DNA of 64,000 nt. Source: Pseudomonas oryzihabitans. GTDB taxonomy: Bacteria; Pseudomonadota; Gammaproteobacteria; Pseudomonadales; Pseudomonadaceae. Below are positions 57,250 to 64,000 of the stretch, piece after piece. The notes beneath the pieces were generated by a model. The model searched no databases and had not been told where the DNA came from. It saw nothing but the letters and a program-made list of their open reading frames with translations. The stretch lies in assembly GCF_014522265.1 (NCBI RefSeq), contig NZ_CP017024.1, forward strand, positions 3,012,001-3,076,000. Reading direction: 5' to 3'. How positions within the stretch are numbered: position 1 is the first letter of the stretch; each line of letters begins with the position of its first letter. The position numbers and the translations under genes are program-made.

Positions 57250-58650
57250 ATGCCCAAGGCCAACACCCCCCTGATCGAGCGGCGCTCGATCGACTTCATT
57301 CCCGAGACCGAGCGGCACGGTCGGCTCTACAGCCAGTTCACCCTCTGGCTGGGCGCCAACCTGCAGATCACCGCCATCGTCACCGGTGCCCTCGCCGTGG
57401 TGCTGGGAGGTGATGTCTTCTGGTCGTTGATCGGGCTGTTCATCGGCCAGTTGCTGGGCGGTGGGGTGATGGCGCTGCATGCCGTCCAGGGCCCCCGGCT
57501 CGGCCTCCCGCAGATGATCTCCAGCCGGGTGCAGTTCGGCGTCTATGGCGCGGCGATTCCCATCGTGCTGGTGTGCCTGATGTACCTGGGCTTCACCGCC
57601 ACGGGCACCGTGCTGTCCGGCCAGGCGATCGCCCAGCTGGCCGGCATCAGCGACAGTGCCGGCATCCTGGTCTTCGCCACCTGCATCGTGGTGGCCACGG
57701 TCCTCGGCTACCGGGTGATCCACTGGGTCGGTCGACTGGCCAGCGTCCTGGGCATCCTCGCCTTCTGCTACCTGTTCGCCCGGTTGATCAGCCTGGGCGA
57801 CCTGGGCGACCTGGGCGCCTTGCTGCAGATCCGCCACTTCAGCTGGGCGTCCTTTCTACTGGCCGTGTCCCTGGCCGCTTCCTGGCAGATCGCCTATGGC
57901 CCCTATGTGGCGGACTATTCCCGTTATCTGCCGAGCGCTACTTCGAGCTGGAAAACCTTTGCCGCCGTGGGGGCCGGTTCGATACTCGGCGCCCAGGCGG
58001 CCATGATCCTCGGCGTGCTGGCTGCAGCCTTGGCGAACGGCCAGTTCGCCGGGCGCGAGGTGGCCTATATCGTCGGCCTTGGCGGCAGTGGTGTTACCGC
58101 GGCGCTGCTGTACTTCAGCATCGCCTTTGGCAAGATCACCATCTCCACGCTCAATTCCTATGGCAGCTTCATGTGCATCGCCACGGTGATCAGTGGCTTT
58201 CGCGGTCATCTGGAGGTGTCGCGGCTCCAGCGGCTGTTCTTCGTGCTCGCCATCGTCGGCGCCGCCACCCTGGTGGCGCTGCTTGGCCAGCGGGAATTCC
58301 TCGGCGCCTTCAAGTCATTCATCCTCTTCCTGCTGACCTTCTTCACGCCCTGGAGCGCGGTCAACCTGGTGGACTACTACGCCGTCAACCACGGCCGCTA
58401 CGACCTGGCCGCCCTGGCTGATCCTGACGGGCGCTACGGTCGCTGGAATCGGGCCGGCCTGCTCGCCTACGGCGTCGGGGTGCTGATCCAGCTGCCGTTC
58501 CTCTCGACCAAACTCTACACCGGCCCGCTGGTGGCGCATCTGGGCGGCGTGGACATCTCCTGGATCATCGGCCTGCTGGTGCCGGCGGTCCTCTACTACC
58601 TGCTGGCCCGTCGCCAACCACTGCCGAACACGCGCCCGGCGGCAATCTGA
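57250..58650 (+). CDS. hutT: NCS1-family permease, probable urocanate transporter (HutT-type)
   Basis: A 466-residue inner-membrane transporter of the nucleobase:cation symporter-1 (cytosine permease-like) family with about twelve helices. The N-terminus ERRSIDFIPETERHG and the helix-1 QFTLWLGANLQITAIVTGAL pattern, then ASWQIAYGPYVADYSRYLP in the middle, are typical of the family. NCS1 permeases inside Pseudomonas hut loci have been linked to urocanate uptake (HutTu), and the position between hutU and hutH supports that; histidine or another imidazole is the alternative. Confidence 0.85.
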   Translation: MPKANTPLIERRSIDFIPETERHGRLYSQFTLWLGANLQITAIVTGALAVVLGGDVFWSLIGLFIGQLLGGGVMALHAVQGPRLGLPQMISSRVQFGVYGAAIPIVLVCLMYLGFTATGTVLSGQAIAQLAGISDSAGILVFATCIVVATVLGYRVIHWVGRLASVLGILAFCYLFARLISLGDLGDLGALLQIRHFSWASFLLAVSLAASWQIAYGPYVADYSRYLPSATSSWKTFAAVGAGSILGAQAAMILGVLAAALANGQFAGREVAYIVGLGGSGVTAALLYFSIAFGKITISTLNSYGSFMCIATVISGFRGHLEVSRLQRLFFVLAIVGAATLVALLGQREFLGAFKSFILFLLTFFTPWSAVNLVDYYAVNHGRYDLAALADPDGRYGRWNRAGLLAYGVGVLIQLPFLSTKLYTGPLVAHLGGVDISWIIGLLVPAVLYYLLARRQPLPNTRPAAI

Positions 58651-58699
58651 ATTTCTCGATCAACGCCGACACCTGCGGTGTGCGGCTCTGGAGTCCTAG

Positions 58700-60232
58700 A
58701 TGAACACCCTGACCCTGAAACCTGGCACCCTCGATCTGACCCAGCTGCGCCAGGCCTATCAGCAGCCGCTGCGCGTCGAGCTCGATCCGGCGGCCTATCC
58801 GGCCATCGATGCCAGCGTGGCCTGCGTGGAAAACATCCTGGCCGAAGGCCGGACCGCCTATGGCATCAACACCGGCTTCGGCCTGCTGGCCTCGACGCGG
58901 ATCGCGCCGGCGGATCTGGAAAAGCTGCAGCGCTCCCTGGTGCTGTCCCATGCCGCCGGGGTGGGCGAGGCGCTGGACGACGACCTGGTGCGGCTGATCC
59001 TGCTGCTCAAGGTCAACAGCCTGGCCCGTGGCTTTTCCGCCATCCGCCGCCAGGTCATCGAAGCCCTGATCGGCCTGATCAATGCCGAGGTCTATCCGCA
59101 CATTCCGCTCAAGGGTTCGGTAGGGGCCTCCGGTGACCTGGCGCCGCTGGCGCACCTGTCGCTGGTGCTGATCGGCGAGAGCAAGGCGCGCTACCGGGGC
59201 CAGTGGCTGCCGGCCCGCGAGGCGCTGGCGGTGGCGGGTCTCGAACCCATAACCCTGGCCGCCAAGGAGGGCCTGGCGCTGCTCAATGGCACCCAGGTGT
59301 CCACCGCCTATGCCTTGCGCGGGCTGTTCGAGGGCGAAGACCTGTTCGCCGCGGCCACGGTCTGCGGCGGCCTGAGCGTCGAGGCCATGCTCGGTTCCCG
59401 GGCGCCCTTCGATGCGCGCATCCATGCCGCGCGGGGCCAGCGCGGCCAGATCGACGTGGCCGTGGCCTATCGCGAGCTGCTCACTGACAGCAGCGAGGTC
59501 TCCCGTTGCCATGCCAACTGCGACAAGGTCCAGGATCCCTATTCGCTGCGTTGCCAGCCCCAGGTGATGGGTGCCTGCCTGACCCAGTTGCGCCAGGCCG
59601 CCGAGGTCTTGGAGGTGGAAGCCAACGCCGTGTCCGACAACCCCCTGGTATTCGCCGAGGAGGGCGACGTCATCTCCGGTGGCAACTTCCACGCCGAGCC
59701 GGTGGCCATGGCCGCCGACAACCTGGCCCTGGCGCTGGCCGAGATCGGTGCCCTGTCGGAGCGGCGCACCTCGCTGATGATGGACCGACACATGTCCCAG
59801 CTGCCGCCTTTCCTGGTGGAGAACGGCGGGGTCAATTCCGGCTTCATGATCGCCCAGGTCACCGCCGCGGCCCTGGCCAGCGACAACAAGGCCCTGGCCC
59901 ATCCGGCCAGCGTCGACAGCCTGCCCACCTCGGCCAACCAGGAAGACCACGTCTCCATGGCGCCCAATGCCGGCAAGCGACTGTGGGCCATGGCCGAGAA
60001 CGTGCGCGGCATCCTCGCCATCGAGTGGCTGGGCGCCTGCCAGGGCCTGGACTTCCGTCACGGCCTTAAGAGTTCGGAGCGCCTGGAAAGGGCGCGCAGC
60101 CTGTTGCGCGAGCAGGTGCCCTACTACCAGGAAGACCGCTTCTTCGCCCCCGACATCGAGGCCGCCAGCGCATTGCTGGCCAGCGGCTGCCTGAACGCGC
60201 TGGTCACGCCGCGGCTGCTGCCCAGTCTCTGA
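58700..60232 (+). CDS. hutH: Histidine ammonia-lyase
   Basis: First step of histidine degradation: removes ammonia to give urocanate. The 510 residues include [19 protein letters not shown], whose Ala-Ser-Gly (about 142-144) forms the MIO prosthetic group, and the [30 protein letters not shown] and [10 protein letters not shown] motifs. Intact and of family length. It starts 49 bases after the transporter. A perfect hairpin separates it from hutC. Confidence 0.97.
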   Translation: MNTLTLKPGTLDLTQLRQAYQQPLRVELDPAAYPAIDASVACVENILAEGRTAYGINTGFGLLASTRIAPADLEKLQRSLVLSHAAGVGEALDDDLVRLILLLKVNSLARGFSAIRRQVIEALIGLINAEVYPHIPLKGSVGASGDLAPLAHLSLVLIGESKARYRGQWLPAREALAVAGLEPITLAAKEGLALLNGTQVSTAYALRGLFEGEDLFAAATVCGGLSVEAMLGSRAPFDARIHAARGQRGQIDVAVAYRELLTDSSEVSRCHANCDKVQDPYSLRCQPQVMGACLTQLRQAAEVLEVEANAVSDNPLVFAEEGDVISGGNFHAEPVAMAADNLALALAEIGALSERRTSLMMDRHMSQLPPFLVENGGVNSGFMIAQVTAAALASDNKALAHPASVDSLPTSANQEDHVSMAPNAGKRLWAMAENVRGILAIEWLGACQGLDFRHGLKSSERLERARSLLREQVPYYQEDRFFAPDIEAASALLASGCLNALVTPRLLPSL

Positions 60233-60238
60233 GAGGGA

Positions 60239-60269
60239 CGCGGTCCGGCAGCCAGAACGCCGGACCGCG
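60239..60269 (+). other. Hairpin between hutH and hutC
   Basis: CGCGGTCCGGC (60239-60249) pairs perfectly with GCCGGACCGCG (60259-60269) over a nine-base loop, directly after the hutH stop. It lacks a good T-run, so it may attenuate rather than stop transcription into hutC. Confidence 0.55.
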
Positions 60270-60308
60270 CGTTATCATCGGCGTCCCATTTTTCGGCCTG
60301 GAGTTCGC

Positions 60309-61022
60309 GTGAGCAGCACGACACCCCCGCGCTACAAGGTGATCGAGGACTTCCTGCTCGAACGCATCCAGGGTGGTGCCTACCCGGTGCATCACCAGAT
60401 TCCCACCGAGGAGCAGCTGGCGCGGGATTTCGCCGTCAGCCGCATGACCGCCAACAAGGCCATCACCCGCCTGGTGCAGCAGGGCTACCTGATGCGCCAG
60501 GCGGGGCTCGGCACCTTCGTCATCGAGCGCAAGGCCGAATCCTCGCTGCACGAGGTGATGAACATCGCCGCCGAGGTACGCGCCCGGGGGCATGCGTATT
60601 CCAACGAGGTGCTGCGCAGCGAGGCCATCGCCGCCGACGACGAGGTGGCCTTGCGCCTGGGGCTGCGGATCGGCAGCCAGGTGTTCCACAGCATCCTGGT
60701 GCATCGCGAGAACGGCCTGCCCATCCAGTTGGAAGATCGTTACGTCAATCCGCGCTGGGTGCCGCACTACCTGGAAAGCGATTTCAGCCGCCAGACCCCC
60801 AACGAGGTGCTGGTGGCCAGCTGTCCGATCAGCGATGTGGAGCACATCGTCGAGGCGGTACTGGCCAATGCCCAGACCGCACTCTGGCTGGATATCGCCG
60901 AAGGCGCGGCCTGCCTGTCGATGATCCGCCGGACCTGGTCGGACGAACACCTGGTCAGCTATGTGCGGCTGCTGCATCCGGGCGACAGGTACAAGCTGAG
61001 TTCAACGACCCGGCATCGCTGA
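60309..61022 (+). CDS. hutC: Histidine utilisation repressor HutC (GntR family)
   Basis: Urocanate-responsive repressor. The 237 residues have a GntR winged helix (residues ~8-75; IPTEEQLARDFAVSRMTANK) and a UTRA ligand-binding domain ending DEHLVSYVRLLHPGDRYKL. The start is GTG 60309 after CCTGGAG. It stands at the distal end of the operon it should control, through the TGTATATACA-type sites upstream of hutI. Confidence 0.94.
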   Translation: MSSTTPPRYKVIEDFLLERIQGGAYPVHHQIPTEEQLARDFAVSRMTANKAITRLVQQGYLMRQAGLGTFVIERKAESSLHEVMNIAAEVRARGHAYSNEVLRSEAIAADDEVALRLGLRIGSQVFHSILVHRENGLPIQLEDRYVNPRWVPHYLESDFSRQTPNEVLVASCPISDVEHIVEAVLANAQTALWLDIAEGAACLSMIRRTWSDEHLVSYVRLLHPGDRYKLSSTTRHR

Positions 61023-61042
61023 GGGGCGTGGAGTGGGGAGGG

Positions 61043-61212
61043 GTGTTGGGCTTCGCTGCGCTCAGCCCAACCTACGAGACTGCCCCCTCTCCCTCTGGGA
61101 GAGGGTTGGGGTGAGGGTGTTGTGAGTTGGCAGCGGGTGTTGGGCTTCGCGGTGCTCAGCCCAACCTACGAGACTGCCCCCTCTCCCCCTGGGAGAGGGT
61201 TGGGGTGAGGGT
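61043..61212. repeat. Two tandem copies of a 94-base repeat between convergent hutC and azoR
   Basis: Copies start at 61043 and 61137. Each joins a GTTGGGCTTCGC...CAGCCCAACCTACGA module to a CCCTCTCCC(T/C)CTGGGAGAGGG hairpin followed by TTGGGGTGAGGG. They differ at only a few positions. Both hairpin types could act as terminators or message ends for the converging genes. Confidence 0.85.
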
Positions 61213-61230
61213 AGCCCCTGCAGCCAGCGA

Positions 61231-61839
61231 TCAGAGCTTGCCCACCAGCGCCACGGCGTCCTGTTTGGCCTGGTCGCGTGAAGCCTGGTCGACCTCGGCA
61301 CCGAACAGGGTCTTTTCCACCACCACGGTATGCATCCGGTCGATGCCGACCATCTCGCACCAGGTGCGCAGATAGGATTCCTGGTGCTCCTGGCGATCCA
61401 GGGCCGCACCGCGCGCGGCGATCACCAGCGCCTGGCGACCGCCGAGCAGGCCATTGAGGCCGCGCTCGTCGAAGGTGAACAGCAGGTCCTTCTGGCTGAC
61501 CACGTCGAACAGTTGCTTGAGCTTGTAGGGGATGCCGAAATTCCAGCAGGGCACGCCGAACACCAGCACATCGGCGGCCTTGAAGCGCTGTGCCAGCGCC
61601 TTGGCCACTGTCCAGGCGTGCGCCTGCTCGGCGCTGAGGGACTCGCCCTGGATGCCGGCGTACTTGGCGTCGAGGATGGGACCGTCGAATTCCGGCAGGT
61701 CGCAATGCCAGGCATCGAGGGTATCCACCTCGGCGTCGGGATGTTCGCCCTGCCAGGCCTGGATGAAGGCGGTGGCGACTTCCAGCGAGGCGGAGCGATC
61801 CTGGCGGGGCGAACCTATCACGTGCAACAGACGAGGCAT
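61231..61839 (-). CDS. azoR: FMN-dependent NADH-azoreductase / quinone reductase
   Basis: A 202-residue flavodoxin-fold reductase that moves two electrons from NAD(P)H to azo dyes or quinones. The N-terminal phosphate-binding stretch is VIGSPRQDRSASLEVA. FMN contacts are in FGVPCWNFGIPYKLKQLFD, and a GLNGLLGGRQALVIAARG stretch follows the GTF-like FTFDERG. ATG 61839 begins MPRLLHVIGSPR; the open frame upstream runs through repeats. E. coli AzoR has 201 residues. The true substrate is not known. Confidence 0.9.
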   Translation of the reverse strand: MPRLLHVIGSPRQDRSASLEVATAFIQAWQGEHPDAEVDTLDAWHCDLPEFDGPILDAKYAGIQGESLSAEQAHAWTVAKALAQRFKAADVLVFGVPCWNFGIPYKLKQLFDVVSQKDLLFTFDERGLNGLLGGRQALVIAARGAALDRQEHQESYLRTWCEMVGIDRMHTVVVEKTLFGAEVDQASRDQAKQDAVALVGKL

Positions 61840-61966
61840 GGCAGATCCTTGGATGATGGGGATTGCGATAACTATAAGCGTCTCGCTGGGGTGCGCCAGC
61901 CTCGAAGGGGGTATGCCGATGGATGGTCTGAAGGGATTCTCGGCCTGACAAACCGTGTTGGGCGGA
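61840..61966 (-). other. azoR upstream region
   Basis: About 127 bases between the azoR start and the repeat array, lower in GC than the surroundings near the ATG. The azoR promoter should lie here, but no clear -35/-10 pair or operator can be named with confidence. Confidence 0.35.
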
Positions 61967-62370
61967 CCCTCACCCCAGCCCTCTCCCGGAGGGAGAGGGC
62001 TGGGGTGAGCGGGAGGCTGCATTCCACGCGTTCGGGATGGACCCAGGTGGAAAACACTGCGCGATTTTCCACGCTGCGGCTGCGATTTGGGGCGGGCCCT
62101 CACCCCAACCCTCTCCCAGGGGGAGAGGGGGTGGTCTGGCGCGTACGGGAGGCTGCATTCCACGCGTTCCGCATAGGCACAGGCGGAAAACGCTGCGCGA
62201 TTTTCCACGCTGCGGCTGCGATTTGGGGCGGGTCCTCACCCCAGCCCTCTCCCGGAAGGAGAGGGGCAGCCTGGCGCAGGAGGGAGGCTGCACTCCACGC
62301 ATTCGGCATTGGCACAGCGCTGTAGAGTGGACAACGGCGTAGCCTTGTCCACGCGTTCGGCGTCGCCCAG
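61967..62370. repeat. Three tandem copies of a composite ~133-base two-hairpin repeat
   Basis: Copies begin at 61967, 62097 and 62233 (periods 130 and 136). Each has module A, a CTCACCCC...CTCTCCC/GGGAGAGG hairpin, then GGGAGGCTGCATTCCACGCG, then module B, GTGGAAAA-N10-TTTTCCAC, then GCTGCGGCTGCGATTTGGGG. In copy 1, module A is a perfect 19-bp stem with a three-base loop (61969-62009). Copy 3 is decayed after its first half and joins GTAGAGTGGACAACGGCGTA. The array lies upstream of azoR and after the PepSY gene. Confidence 0.85.
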
Positions 62371-62403
62371 GCGGAAAACGCTACGGCTGGGTGAGGAAGG
62401 CTC

Positions 62404-62438
62404 CGTAGGTTGGGTTGAGCGCAGCGAAGCCCAACAGC
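62404..62438. repeat. GTTGGG-type module, inverted copy
   Basis: GTAGGTTGGGTTGAGCGCAG and the following CGAAGCCCAACA form the reverse complement of the module seen near 43260, 61046 and 61140. It ends 14 bases before the PepSY gene stop. Confidence 0.75.
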
Positions 62439-62451
62439 TACCCAGCCCACC

Positions 62452-63824
62452 TCAAGCCGAGCCGGCCTCCGTGCGCAGTGCCGGGCCGCGCAGGCCGAGC
62501 AGGGTGTCCAGCAGCAGGAACAGCAGCAGGCTGCCGCCCAGCACCGGCAGGCACAGACCGATCAGCAGGGCCGTCGCCGGCACCAGCAGACGCGGCAGCG
62601 GCGACAGCTGCCGCCATAGGACGAGCAGCCCGGGTTGCGCCGGATCGCGGCTGGGCCGGCGGCGCCACCAGAGCAGATAGCCCCAGACGGTCATCACCAG
62701 CAGGCCGAGGGCGATGGCCGCCAGCACCAGCTGGTTGGCCAGGCCGAACAGCACGCCCATGTGGGCATCGATGCCCCAGCGGGTCAGCTTGGCCGGCAGC
62801 GAGTACTGGGCGAAGCGCACCTGATCGATCACCTTGAAGCTGGTCGGGTCGACGGCGACGGCATCCACCCGGGTCGGCCAGCGCCGGTCGATCTCGCTGA
62901 CCGTCCAGGCCTTGTCGGCACTGCGGGCCGGGCGGATCTCCAGTTTGCCGGCGTCGATGCCGGCGGCGCGGGCGCTGGCCAGTACCCGGTCGAAGGTGGC
63001 CGGATCCAGAGCCGGCCCATGGCCATGTGCATGGCGCCATGGTGATCGGCGTGCTCGTCATGGGCCATAGTGGGTGTCGGCGCGGTGCCTAGGGCAGTCT
63101 TCACGCCTGGCGTGGACCAGCCGTAGTGGGCGCGCAGCACGCCGATGTTGTCGCCGGCGAAGCGCGACCAGGTCAGGCCGGTGGCGGAGAGGAACAGCAG
63201 GCCACCCAGCAGCCAGACGCCGGTGCTGGCGTGCAGGCCGCGCAGGCCCCGGGCCGGGCGGCGCTGGCGGCGGCGTGCCAGCCACAGGGTCAGCCCGCCG
63301 AGGGCCGCGACCCACAGCCAGGAGGCGGCCAGCTCGCTGTAGAGACGACCGGGCTCGCCCAGAAGCAGGCTGCGGTGGAACTGGTCGATGGTGGTGCGCA
63401 GCGGCAGGATGCCGCTGGTGCCATAGACCGCCAGATCGCCGCGGATGGCGCCGGTGACCGGGTCGATGAACAGCGCTCGATGGGTCGACTCGCCCAGCGC
63501 CGGATCATTGAACATCACCCGGGTGGTATCGCCCTCGGCAGGGGCCGGGCGCACCGCGCCCAGGGTCAGGGTGGGACCTACCGCGGCCTGGGCGATATGG
63601 ACCTGCTCGGCCAGCGGCAGGGGCTTGCCACGGCTGGGGGTGTGCAGGGCCTCGGCATAGAGGTGCGCCTCGAGTTGCGGCGTGAGGGCATAGATCAGGC
63701 CGCTGGCGGCGGCCACCAGCAGGAAGGGACCGACGAACAGACCGATGAGAAAATGCAGCCGCGCCAGCAGCTGCAGCAGCGGCCCCGGCGTCTTGGCGGC
63801 CGGAACGGAGGGGTGCGAAGTCAT
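62452..63824 (-). pseudogene. PepSY-associated transmembrane protein, frame broken by a one-base loss near 63014-63018
   Basis: Inner-membrane PepSY protein of the kind often linked to iron or siderophore uptake. ATG 63824 (MTSHPSVPAAK) follows GGTGA. The N-terminal part has a first membrane helix (LIGLFVGPFLLVAAASGLIY), a periplasmic PepSY region, two more helices, then a His-rich loop (HDEHADHHGAMH). There the frame fails. The C-terminal part in another frame has KVIDQVRFAQYSLPAKLTRW and two further membrane regions, ending at 62452. One added base in the GGCCC tract at 63014-63018 restores ...Met-Gly-Pro-Ala-Leu-Asp-Pro and a single ~457-residue protein. Sequence error and true decay cannot be told apart here. 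Confidence 0.8.
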
Positions 63825-63913
63825 AGCGTTCACCACGGAGCGACGCGCAGCCAGCGAGAGGCCACGCGCGGGATTACGAAAAAGGAGGACAGCCGTCTTT
63901 CGTCGCCGGAGTG

Positions 63914-64000
63914 TCAGGGGGCCTGGGGATGGAGCGTGGAGCGTCGTGCGCGCGGTGGCGGCGGCAGGGCGCTCTGGTAGCGAGGACGATGAGGATCGCC
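63914..64000 (-). CDS. Possible C-terminal end of a gene continuing beyond the window
   Basis: An open reverse frame enters from the window edge and stops at 63914-63916, encoding a short Pro/Arg/His-rich tail (PHRPRYQSALPPPPRARR). Small proteins of this composition (for example the DUF2946 type) often precede PepSY/TonB-receptor genes in pseudomonads, but the fragment is too short to assign. It could equally be non-coding. Confidence 0.2.
   Translation of the reverse strand, partial: GDPHRPRYQSALPPPPRARRSTLHPQAP

Noticed and set aside
61043-62370. Repeat arrays considered as a CRISPR locus
   Set aside because: Units are 94 or about 133 bases with hairpins, there are no short identical repeats with unique spacers of constant length, and no cas gene is present.
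63872-63911. AAGGAGG followed by a possible forward GTG start near the window edge
   Set aside because: The GTG is too far from the site and the following frame is short and antisense to the edge fragment; no gene can be supported.

Overview
This is a high-GC chromosomal window from a Pseudomonas. The assignment rests on gene order: from cdsA to recA it follows, gene by gene, the PA3651-to-PA3617 stretch of P. aeruginosa as I know it. That includes the Pseudomonas-specific order nlpD-rpoS-rsmZ-fdxA-mutS, a GacA box upstream of rsmZ, and a PtxS-controlled kgu operon. The species cannot be fixed from the sequence alone. I see no phage, insertion sequence, CRISPR array or tRNA gene.

Layout. (1) 1-20.4 kb, all forward: an envelope and core-metabolism run. 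cdsA (5' end outside the window), ispC, rseP, bamA, ompH, lpxD, fabZ, lpxA, lpxB, rnhB, dnaE, accA, tilS, pyrG, kdsA and eno supply phospholipid and isoprenoid precursors, outer-membrane protein assembly, lipid A, fatty acids, Kdo and replication. (2) 20.5-29.7 kb: ftsB-ispD, a divergent formaldehyde-detoxification unit (gfnR / adhC-fghA), then ispF-truD-surE-pcm-nlpD-rpoS. (3) 29.7-33.1 kb: the regulatory RNA rsmZ, fdxA and mutS. (4) 33.2-40.6 kb, all reverse: an orphan hybrid histidine kinase, a 68-residue protein, and the ketogluconate operon kguE-K-T-D with its repressor ptxS and two TGAAACCGGTTTCA operators. (5) 40.7-48 kb: pncC, recA (with a LexA box), recX, a LOG-family protein, a PA3611-type exported protein, tapT, an EamA transporter, erdR and dgkA. 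(6) 48-52.9 kb: a poorly characterised predicted peptide-ligation/protein-modification cluster, consisting of a zinc metallopeptidase divergent from a fused circularly permuted ATP-grasp/alpha-E protein and a transglutaminase-like protein. (7) 53.1-61.0 kb: a histidine-utilisation operon, hutI-G-U-T-H-C, with two HutC-type operators. (8) 61-64 kb: azoR, repeat-rich DNA and a PepSY transmembrane protein.

Three genes (ispC, nlpD and the PepSY gene) are each interrupted by a one-base contraction in a short C or G run. Because ispC is expected to be essential and all three lesions have the same sign, assembly error is the leading explanation. Non-coding DNA at 42.9-43.4, 52.9, 61.0-61.2 and 61.95-62.45 kb is built from a few hairpin-forming repeat modules, including a near-perfect 28-bp REP-type inverted repeat and three tandem copies of a composite unit of about 133 bp.

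The best candidates for poorly described biology are the ATP-grasp/alpha-E/transglutaminase/metallopeptidase cluster, the composite repeat array, and a strong intrinsic terminator placed just 24 bases before bamA.
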